From NCBI GenBank assembly GCA_944472155.2, contig OX235272.1, forward strand, positions 83,768,020 to 83,832,019: a stretch of DNA of 64,000 nt. Reading direction: 5' to 3'. The position numbers and the translations under genes were made by a program. Origin of the DNA: Trichobilharzia szidati (lineage: Eukaryota > Platyhelminthes > Trematoda > Strigeidida > Schistosomatidae). The notes under the pieces were generated by a model. That model was not told the DNA's origin, searched no databases, and was given only the letters and a program-made list of their open reading frames with translations. Positions 26,601 to 38,600 of this stretch are shown in pieces (position 1 is the stretch's first letter; each line of letters starts with the position of its first letter).

Positions 26601-29600
26601 CGTATCTGCAACCTTGAAGGAACTCATGTCCCTTCTGAGATTCGAACCCGCGTCACCCAGTGAATACTGCAGTCAGAGACGTTACCACTGAGCTTTTCGG
26701 GCTCGCGATTGACCTCCTGTAGGACTGTAGTGGGTATTTTCATTGGACACTAGTTACTAGTGTCCAATGAAAATGTTAAAACTTTACTGTACATAAACTT
26801 AATTACTTATTTAGACTGTAAGCAGCTGATGAGAAGCCAACAAAATAAATGCTGGTACTATATTATCCTGGAAAAACTATTGTTCTTGCTTTATTCTTCT
26901 TTGTGTAAATAAAAAAGGCGATTTTAAATTAAAAGAACAACTTTAACACTGCCTCGTTGTTTCACTATTAAAATAATCTGAAACGGTTTCACCAACAGGC
27001 ATTCACTTATATCGCCAGTATGTGATAGTATTTGACGAAACCTGACCTGAAGATAAAGCATCAGTTGTTTAAATGACAACTGGGTGAAGACACTCTTCCC
27101 CGACCCCACTGGATAAACCTGAACTTACGCATGATCACATCAACCAAGCTTCGTAGCTCAAGTTGTAACCGACAGTCTGCAACTCAGATGCTATTAGAGT
27201 TTGAACCCTCATAGAATAAACATTTCAGTTTAGAGAGCGCAATAAAAGATTTATGAGAAAAAAAAATAAATGGGGAATGAAATATGCAATTGATATATAT
27301 ACTCTACTTACATGGTAAGGAGCAAATTCCACCCAGCTTTTTAGGATCTGGAGATGCTAACCAAGACATGCCTAAAATACCTTCAGCCACTCTTTTATAA
27401 CTGAGTAAATGAGCCAGACAGGATTGTTTCACATCGAAACGACTAAATGCCTACACACAAAAGTAATGTAATGTAAATATACAGTTAATCAATAAATACA
27501 TGTACGTGTTAAGATTATTGAGCATTTCAATAAAATAGTAATATAGAGATATAAGTATAAGTATAAAACTTGGGCACTGTGGTAGATAGAGTATAACTCC
27601 ATTATGGAAAAGATTTTATTTTGATAAAGCACACAATGTGTTGTACAGTAATATTTACTGATGACCACTTTTCGAGCACAAATTATTACTGCTCATAATC
27701 AGATCAAGTCACTCACACAACTTTCTTGCTCCATTTATATACATGAGTGAAATCGATGATTGGACATTTGAATAACATCAATATAAGATGAAACACGTTC
27801 AGAAATAATATTAGTGTTATCAATCAAATACAATCAGATGGGAAATAAGATGTATTTTATTGTCAAAATAAGTAACTTGTTAGAATGTTATGATGTGAAT
27901 TGAATACATTTTAAGATTGTTGGTATTAGATGGTTGGAGGCAATCAGCCACAGGAAGCCCAGCCTTGGACCTAGGTTTCGTGCTAGTTGGCACTCACCAG
28001 TCAGCAAGGCGTATCTGCAACCTTGAAGGAACTCATGTCCCTTCTGAGATTCGAACCCGCATCACCCAGTGAGTACTACAGTCAGAGACGTTACCACTGA
28101 GCTATTCAGGCTCAGTGCAGGCTCAAGTTCAGATGACTGCAGCAGTGGGTGACGCAGATTCGAATCTCAGAAGGGACATGAGTTCCTTCAAGGTTGCAGA
28201 TACGCCTTGCTGACTGGTGAGTGCCAACTAGCACGAAACCTAGGTCCAAGACTTCCTGCCGATTGCCTCCAACCATCTAATACCAACAACTCACAGTGCA
28301 CCGTAATGGCAAGCCACCTAGCATGGTGGCCACATTGCAAGCTTGACTGCTGGAATTCAGTCTGCAGAGAAGACAGGACTAGACGCATTACACTAGTTAC
28401 TGACTAGTGTGTAATCAAAAAAATTTTAAGATAATTTATTATTCTCCGATTTGCCTGGTAATAATATCTTCCATATCTCTGGTGTTTGCTTTGAGTCATT
28501 TCTGCTGCATGCGTTAAGCGTAGGTAGACTCGATGAACCAGGCAGGATTCAGTAATCAATCTCTCCATATCTCCACCTATATATATATATATATATATAT
28601 ATATTACTTTTTAGAATTTTGACTCTGTCCCAACCACCCTATTGTGTGGTTGTGTGTTAATGCATGCAGTGCAATGCAGTGCTGAGTTTTTTTCTAAATT
28701 ATTTATCTTCGTCGGATCAATCATTCTAACCTTAGCCAAATTCTTATGTTCTGATAATCTCACTACTCCTGATCTACTAGTTTGACCTATGTAGTTGACT
28801 TAACTCACAGTCATTGCAAGGTATTTTGTGAATTATATTATTTTGTTTAATTGGGTCAACGTACCGGGTCCTTTAGCCTACATAGCTTGTCTCTGCCTGA
28901 GTGAGTTTGTAGGTTTGAATGCCACTCTAATTCCTGCTTTATAGTAGTATATGTGATAACCACAAAAAATTAATAATCCAGGCCTTAGGTTATCAGAATA
29001 TTAATATCAATGTCCCTTCCAAAATAAAAATACATTTTTTCACCTTATTCTATCATAAATAGAAGACAAATAATTTGCCTTGAAAAATTCCAGTAAGTCG
29101 AGATAATGCGATAGTCAATCTTATTTTTTTTAATTTCATATGAAAGAAATTGGCTGTACAAATTTCTTCTTAACACATAGAATCAGCTTTCTCAGGTGGC
29201 TTCCGATAGCTTTTCTAGTAGGTAGGTAAAAGACAAACTTGTAAAGTGAACTGCTATAATTGGATAGCCCAGAAAGACTTTCTCTATCAGTCACCCTGAG
29301 TGAACCAGACCAGTGGAAATTTGGTTAGCGATACAAAGGGAAAGGTGATTCACAGGGCAACGGAATAATTATCTGGAAAATCCCTCCTAGGCGATCTAAT
29401 TGGATGTTTCAACTAACTTTGTAATTATTATTATCCGTTTTGCTCTTAGACTGTATATATCATTGTTCTGACATTTGCATATCATCTGTGGACTTGATCC
29501 TTGATTATTTGTCATTGTCACCGTTCAATATATAATTTTAATACTTCTCTTTGTGGTTGTGCAATACTCTGATAATGTGCTGTTCTACTTTGTTATTTTG

Positions 29601-32600
29601 TTTAAGTGAATCAAGGCCATTCCGACCTTGAACAATCTACGAGCGTGATTCGTGTGGGCAGAGTTTTCGATCTCACCTTGTTGTGAATATTCTACTTAAT
29701 TTTAAGGTACTTCTTACAGTTGAATTTCAGCTAACTCATTTTTTCCTATAGTACTTGATTTCCATTTAGAAACCTATTATCATTATCATTATTTCCTTTA
29801 ATTCCTAGAGGAACATAGGGCTTCAGCTGCACGTTTCCATTGCGTTCACTTCTCTGCTAAAGTTTTCACCTGGCTCCAAGTCTGCCCACGCGTTTTCATC
29901 TCCTCTTCAAATGACCTCCTCCAAGTCACCCTTGGACGACCAACTCGCCACTATCCTTTCGGGTTGCACTCGAAGGCTTGTCTTGTGATGTCACTTGATG
30001 GTCTCCTCAGAGTATGGCCAGTCCACCTCCATTTCTTCCTGAAGATTTGTTGCATAATGGGTTCCTGCTTGGTTCGCTCCCAGACATCCCTGTTGCTAAT
30101 CTTTTCTGGCCATCTGATCTTTAGTTGTGTTGAGTGAAGACAGCTGTTGATGAAGGTCTGTAGTTCGTTCGAATTGCCCTTCGTGACGCGGAATCAAGTC
30201 TCTGATCATTGTAGTAGCACTGGCTTCACATTAGAGTTGAAAATTCGGATCTTATTTTCCATGCTCAGTGCTATTAATCTCCACACAGATTTGAGAGAAA
30301 TGAAAGTCTGTCTTGCTTTCCCAATTCTTGCTTTGATATCCTAGTCAGTTCCGCCTGGTTTCAAACGATACTTCCCAAGTAGGTAGCTAAAAGAGGTTGC
30401 TTCTTTCAGGTTCCTCCCATTTATGCTGATTGTTGTCTATTGTTGTTGTTGTTGCTGTTGCCCAGGAATCTTCATCACCTCTGTTTTCTCTATGTCCACC
30501 TATCTTTCTCCTATCTTTGATGCTTCTTCTGCCAACTTGTTGCTTTTCACTTGCATATCTTTCAGTTTGTGGGAAATCAGACATATATCATCGGCGAAGG
30601 CCAGATCCTCCAAGATTTTTGTGAGGGTCCATTTTATGCCTGTTTCCTCGCTGCCCATTGTCTGTCACATTATCCAATCTACCGCTACCAGGAAAATCGT
30701 TGGAGATAGTAGACAGCCAGTCAGTCTTGTCTTACTCCCGTCTTCACTTAGAAGGATTCCGCAAGTTTCCTACTGTCGATTACTTGGCATGCAGCGTTGT
30801 CGTACAGCTGCTGGATGAGATGTATAATTGTCGGCGGCACCCCGTAGTAGCGAAGTAGTTTCCAAATCACCTCTCGATCGACGCTGTCAAAGACCTTTTC
30901 AAAGTCGATGAAGTTGAGATGGAGGGGTGACTGCCATTCCAAGCTCTGTTCAATGATGATCCGTAGTGTGCCGATTTGATCAATACATGACTTGTTTCTC
31001 CTGAATCCAGCCTGTTCCGGTCGAAGTTTTTCATCCATTGCTTGAATAGCTGGCCAACAGTACTGTTGAGGTAATTTAGAGTTTTCAATGTTATCACTGT
31101 TGAATAGAACCACATAGAACTAACCAAGGATAATAATAATAATTTAATAATTTTTGCTTTATTCCATAATCATCTTTCCGCTGTCTTTTCAACACTTTGT
31201 GAATGTGCTTGTCTCAAGGGAGTTTTGTCAACTATACAGGAGGACGCAGAGATCAATTTCCTCCGTTCAGACCGCAACGAGTCAGTTTTGATCATAGCAA
31301 GTAGTTTTAGTGACACAACAAAGGACTACATTTTGACTATGCTAAAAGCGACATGTATTTTAAAACCAAAACCAGTTTAAAATAAGTATCGTGTTTGTGT
31401 TTATTTGTATTGTATTGTATTACAGTTTCATTTTGAAAAGTTTGTGCTGATAACATCCGTCTGCAATGACAATGAAAGTGTCTTGATTAAACACCATCAC
31501 ACTCAAAATAACCCACTAACTAAATGATTCGCCTGAGACATAAATATTGCCTACAAGTTCTAGTGGGAAGCCGTCACCAGAAGGGTACAGTAGATTGAAG
31601 ATGAGGCAGTAACTCATCGAAGAAGACATTGCGAAACGGGCGCGCTATGTCGTGAATTGGCAGAAGTTAGAATTCAAGGACCATTAGATCGGGTCCCAGT
31701 GGCTCAATGGTCTACGAGCTCGCCTTGTAAACAGAAGGTCCTGGGTCCGAACCCCGGTGGGTGCGTAGTGCTGAAGAGCCCAAAACTAGGACGAAATAGC
31801 TGTCCAGTACTCCCAGGTTTTCCAGTGGTTGTCAGCTCATGATGGAATCCTCTATGCAATCAAACAAAATCCCTACAAAACCAATATCTGAAAATTTAAA
31901 ATTAGCTTTCAGTAGGCGAATACCGTGAAATCCAGTCAGAATACATTTAGAAAGTAAGCTGCAACAATGTGAATCCTAGGGAGAAAACGTAGACCACATT
32001 TTTGTAAAGTCTCAAAGTACTGATTCAGTCTGCAAGCTGTTAGACGGGATGAAAAATCAAGCTTATCTTAAGTGGTAGGACTTCAAAACCGACTTGTATA
32101 TTGTACTAGGACTAATCAACCCATCTCACCAAAACCTTTTTCGATGACGCATTCAGATTAAGACACATGAGAGTTTCACAGGATTTTTTCCAGAATATAC
32201 TGGCTGTTGTCTAAACTGGTTATAAAAGCTCTGAAATTTTCGGTCCCATCCAAGGTAGGAGTGATGTAACCAAATCTCTGTCGAAAACCTAAAGGAGTTG
32301 AGTGATTTAGCTAAACAACTGAAATCATACATACTCAAATGTTAAACCTTAAAAATGCAAACGCAAGCTAAAAGTCGGAAGAAGTCTGACAGGTCACTTC
32401 ATTTACTCATCTAGGCAGCATCGTTTCAAATGTAGACGACTCTACGGATGAGGATGTCAACACCAGAATCAGAAAAGCAAGACAGATGCCTTCATCATTC
32501 TGAAATAAATTTGAAAATCTGCTTCACTCAGCCAGCATAAACAACAAGAATCGGAATCTAATCAACACAAATGTGAAGTCAGACAGTCAGTTCTTCTATA

Positions 32601-35600
32601 CGAGTCAGAAACTTGCACTGCACACCCGTCACGAAAAGTATTTCCAACAAGTTAAAGGCTTTTATCAACACCTGCCTTCGCTAGCTCCATAATAAAGATT
32701 GAATGGCTGGCCTGCCAGAAAGAATAAGTAACAAGAAACTCTGTCAGCCGTATGAACTTGCATTCCGCAGTGAGTGATGATGTTCCCACCGAGGCTCCAA
32801 CCCAGTGCCCATTGTTTCAAACGCCAAAGCCGTATCCACTAGACCACTTCGGTCACGAGAGCCACCTTTTGTGCAACGGGTCATATTAATTATTTCATTC
32901 AATCTTAGACTTTCCCATCGATTAATTGGACCGAAGTGCTAGGTCTCAGGTTGACATGTCGGCTTCTTGTGCAGAATTAAATAATTAATATGACCCGTTT
33001 CACAAGAGGTGGCTTTCGTGACCCAAGTGGTCTAGTGGATAAGGCTTTGGCGTTTGAAACTATGGGCACTAGGTTCAAGCCTCGGTGGGAACATCATCAT
33101 CACTCACTGGGGAATGCAGGTACATCCAGTAGCTGACGAGTCCCAAATAGGACGAAGTGCGCATCCTGGATTCCACTGTTAGTCACCATCCACCAATTCT
33201 TTGTTTGACAGCCAGTCGGATATCACCTCTACGCCAGAGACGGCGTAAACTGGCATATGCGAAACAAGCATTCTGTGTCCGTGCTGAGATTTTGTCAGCG
33301 ATAAACTCCGTTGGCGTTGGCTGATGCAACTTCCCAAATAAGTGAAGTGGTCAACACGCTCAGATCACCACTTCACTCCCTATCTTTATTCTAGGAGTTG
33401 ATGTAGTCAAGCCCAGTCCTATATTATCATCGTACATTTGACAGGAGCGAATCGCATGCCAAACATTCGAAGATTGTTGCTACTCAAGATGCTCAGAAGA
33501 CTCCGCTCTGTTTTGTCAACGTCTTCATCTAGGACTATATCATCTGCATATTCTAAGTCAACGAGATTATTCCCTGGGAACAAGTCTATCCCTGAGTTGC
33601 TGAAGTCACTTAGGGTTAAGTTCCTTAGTACATGTATGATTAAATTAAACAGAAATGGGGGACAGTGGGCATCTCTGATTGACACCACTGGTGGTCATCA
33701 CTTCAGATGACAACTGTCTATAAGCTCTTACCTGGCTACGTGTGTTCGAGTAATGTCTTGACCAGTGAGATGAACTTCCTTAACAATCCCCTTAACAGTA
33801 CAGAACCATTAATAATAAGATCTACTTGTTAGGGGTACTATTTCAGTAAAAGAGCTGTCACAAGATCTTTTGATCCTAGGAGTCATACACCACTTCTAAC
33901 CATCAACAGGTTTGCCTGTTGTTTTCAGAACTCCGCTCGGAAAAAGCTGGACTCAGGAAAGGCAAATCATGTGTTGATCAAATTACAACTCTACGTATTG
34001 TCATCGAACAAAGTATTGAACAGTAGTCAAACCTCTACCTCAACTTCATCGACTTCGAAAAGGACTTCACTAGACAGCGTTGACCCAGAAGTAATTTGGA
34101 AACTACTTCAACGCTACCCCGTGCAGTGCTCAAGTCTTTATCAACCTCATTCAACAGCTGGCTATATGACAATGTCTGTCAAGTGTCAGGTGATTCACAA
34201 CAGAAAACTCAGAGAGGTGTTCGAATTAGCAACAAGAAACTTTGGCCGGCAGAAAAACAGCCAAGAGCCGACTGCTCAACAAATATGTAGAAAATGGAGA
34301 TCAGGCATACGTTGAGGAGGGAGGCTGTGGAATGACATCGCGCGCAATGCAGGCCATCACTTGAGTAGAATCCCAATGGGAAGCGACGAGTGGGTCGTCA
34401 ATGCGAGGGTGACATAGAGGAGATCGTGTGGCAAGGAGGAGATGAAGGATTATGGGCAATCGTGGCCCCAAGTGAAGAGGACAGCAGAAAATAGGAGAAT
34501 GTGGAGATGTATTGTTGAAGCCCTATGTTCCACTCGGAACCCAAGGGAATAATAATAATAAAATAATTTATCTGGGACGATGAATCATCACACGCCTTTC
34601 TTGAATATTAGAGAAACCAGTTGTACTAACCAAAACAAAGTAGTTGAGTACAGAAATAAAACTGTGTTGAGATACCTAGCAGCCTCATGTCAGCATCTCT
34701 ACACTATGCACTTTCCCAATTAGACAAAAATACATAGTCTAAAATAAAGCCTTTACCTTCAACAAAGATGTAGCTGTCCACATTTTCCCGCCTACATCAG
34801 TTGGAGAATTGTAATGACCAGCATTAGATGTCCATGACTCATGAATTACAATCTATGATAGTAGGAAAACAAAAAACAGAAAAGAAACAAAAATCATCAG
34901 CAAAACAAAGAATAAACAAAGACAATTTTTAAGATAGGGAATACTGACTGACAACACTAACCTCTTGTAGTAAAAATCCATAACCAGTCATTTCACCATT
35001 TTGATTATCCAAAAATTTCGATGTCAGGAAAAGATAATTTAACCTATCGAATAATTTAATCTTTAATAGAAGGAAAGTAGAAAAGAAAAAAAAGGTGATT
35101 TAATGTCAAAGAAATGATCAAATATTAAACTAACAATATGACTGATTGTTTTTGGTCCATCCTTATTACCCAAATTTGTGTAGAAAGCATAATCAGCTAT
35201 AAGAGTTAAACGGCAAAATTTATGTTGTGCTTCATGTGAAATTGAACGTTTTCGTCTGTTGTAATCATCTAAAAAAAATTTAAAAAAAAGACAACAATAA
35301 ACAAGAGTAGTCAGTGATAATGCTTAGATGAGTGAAGTGAATATCATGAAACTACTACTTATCCAAATTACTTGAGGTAGACTAATGCTCGACTAATGTG
35401 TTCGATTCTCAAATTTCCATTTCTTTGTGTTCCAAGTGGGACATACGGCTTCAAGCCTTGAGCTTTGAAGTTTCAATAGCGGTGGTGTAACGACAGAAGA
35501 CAAGCGTCGGGCAACAGATCGTTTATTAAGAAAATCAACAGATATTTATTTATAGATTTTTATGTACATTATTAATCGTTATCGTTAGCAGAGAAGCAAC

Positions 35601-38600
35601 CTCTTCTGATTGGTTATTTTCCTGCTGAAGGTTATGCTGCCATCTCTTTATTTCCGTTTCTTAAACAGTCCAGTGATATATCTGCGAATCGTATCCGCCC
35701 ACGCTAAGTCTGCTGTGATTGGTTGTTGAGTTCCTCAAGGTTTGGCTTTGTTCTTTTTGTTTTTTTCTTCCCGTGACCCCAATTTGGGACGTAAACATTG
35801 ACGTTAATTATCGTCTACAATTTTGTCTTGCAAACAGCTCTTACTACAGTGGTACTATTGTTTTGCTTTCACGGGGGTGAGGGGTTGCTATTCACACGCC
35901 AAACCTTCCCTCTTAACCGGACTTACTACTAGCTAAGTGAGCTTTAGGAGTGTGTCGGCCAGAGATCGACCACCGCACCACCTAGGTGATTAGCAAACGT
36001 TCGACCGCTGAACCACCAATGTTCGACAGATCAAGATAATTGATGGTGAGCTCGGGTACTACTGATTAACAAACATTATTCACTTTTAACTCAAGCTATG
36101 CACCTTTCTAGTGATATATTTGAATGTTTATTGAAATATGAGTGATCTGACGGAGCCTGTTGACTAGAATTAGCTCCAGTGTAGTCGAATCAACCTGATA
36201 CCTCTCTGCATAACTTCAATGGGATATCAAGGACGTTTTAAGAGATACACTAAAGATGCACTGGATGCAGAACTCAGCCTAGAACAAACTGGATTCAGGA
36301 AAAGCAAATAATAATCCGATCAAACGGCAACTCTATGTATCATCGTCGAAAAGAGCAGTCAAATCTTTACCTCAAATTCATCCACTTTGAAAAAACCTTC
36401 AACAGAGTTGATCCCAAAGTAATTTAGAAACTACTTCAAAGCTATGAAGTGCTCCAAATCATTATCAACTTCATTCAATGTGTAAAGTGATTCACAATGG
36501 AAAACTTAGAGAGGCCTTTGAAGCGAAAACAGAGGTAAGGCAAGAGTGCCTGCCTATTATGGCTCATGGTATTCCTAATCGTGGTGAACTGGGTCATGCA
36601 ATAGACCTTGGGGATTGCCAAGACTGGAATACACTGAGCCGATAAAAAGACTCTAGAAGATCTGGATTTTGCTGACAATATATGTCTACTTCCACAGAGA
36701 TTCGGAGATTCATATGAAAAAACCAACAAGTCGTGAGAAGCAACAAAGGTAGAACATTAAGTGAACATAGAGAAGACAGAGGGGATGAAGATAATCAACC
36801 AAAAACAACAGGCACCAATCAACATCAACAGGAGAAATTTGAAAGACTTCACTTCATTCACTCACCTAAGCAGCATCACTTCAACTGCAGGCGGATGGCA
36901 TACATGAGAATGTCAAAGCCAGAATCGGAAAGGCAAGACGGACCTTCATCATTCTGAAATCAGTTTGGAAATCTTCTGCACTAACTCAGCATTAACAACA
37001 AAAATCGGATTTTCAACACAAATGTAAAGTCAGTTACCGCTTCTGTATGGGTCAGAAACTTGCTATGTGAGTCACAAAAGGCAATTCCAACGGGCCATTC
37101 CAGACTTTTATTAACAGATCCCCAGTTCTCTAGCTGCAAACCGAAGATCAAATGCCCAGTCGGAAAGAATTAGAAACAAGGAATTTTGGAGATGAACCAA
37201 CCAAACACCAGTCGCCCGACAGATATACAGAAGAAAATGAAGACGGCACACTGAGGAGATAGTTGGGTGACATCACAAAACAGGCCATCACTCGAATGGG
37301 AAGCAACGAGTTGGGCGTCTTAGGGTGACATCGAGGAGATGAAAACCTGTTGGCAGTCTTGGGGCCAGCTAAAGAGGACTGAAGAGAACAGATGTGCTAT
37401 TGAAGCCCTATATTCCACTAGGAACCCAGAGAAATAATAATACAATGGTTGTAACTGAGATATTTTCAAGTTTCAACTTTTCTTGACTATATGTCCCTTG
37501 TACACTAGTGTTCCTCTACTACCACATAGAACTTATCAATTAAGATAATTAATTTCTAAATTTGTATGATTCACTAAGGTTGAGGTGAGCAAAATTTTGA
37601 AGGGTATGGCTACACAGTATTCAAACTCCTCCACACACTGATATCCACAGGTGAAAACATGTCTTCACTGAAAACTTAATTGGCCTCTAAAATGTCTTGA
37701 AAACGAAAATCAATCCTTAAAAGTCTGCAGTGAAAAAAAAATGCACCCGAAGTTCCCACAGTCGCGATCGTTTTCATAAGGTAGGATACAATACAAAAAT
37801 TAAAAGGAAGACCAACTTGAGTCCCAGTCACCGTAACGAATACTACTTTCACTTATTCAATGGTCACTGAGGTAGGAGAAGTTGCGCTGTCATTTACACA
37901 CTTACACGAAATGCTTAGACTATGAAAATATATGAACATCTCGGAAACACAGTACACCTTTACAGGAGAAGCTAAAGATTGCAAAGAAGGGTTATTGGAT
38001 CATTAGGAACGATATGCAAAAGACAGTGGAGTGTGCTAATTAATCAGTGGTCAGAAGAAAGCAGAATTTCGGTAAACACTATCTGTTGCGATTCAAAGCT
38101 GAAATTAGGAATACCGAACAAACAGAACAGTAAATAATGACAATTAGTTTGGAGTTATGATCTCCAGCAAAAATCCCACACAGATTTTTTAACCTATAAA
38201 TAGAAACTAGCGGGAAGTTTCACTTAAAATTAGATTACATGTCACATGTTTGGAGGTGTGTCGGATGACATTTCCAATATTATAGAAAAAGTCATGATTG
38301 TGTAATCTAACCAGAGTTACTCCTGGTGCCGTTGTGATGTTATTTTGGCTTTATAACGCTTTGATGCGTGTAGTTTTGCTCTACGCCTATGAGACCGGGA
38401 TTTGCTGCACCCCCAAGAGTCCAATAATGGGTGTCTTCATGGAATTGTCGGAATCTATTAGCACCATTGTCAAAGTAATTCCGACGTTTAACAGTGCGTG
38501 TTTGGGCAGAGTGGAGATTGTCCTTAGTCATCTTCGGATATCTGGTACGAATTTAACCCCATTACTTGCTGGCAGTGTGACTGGTTGGGAAAAGCAGAAA

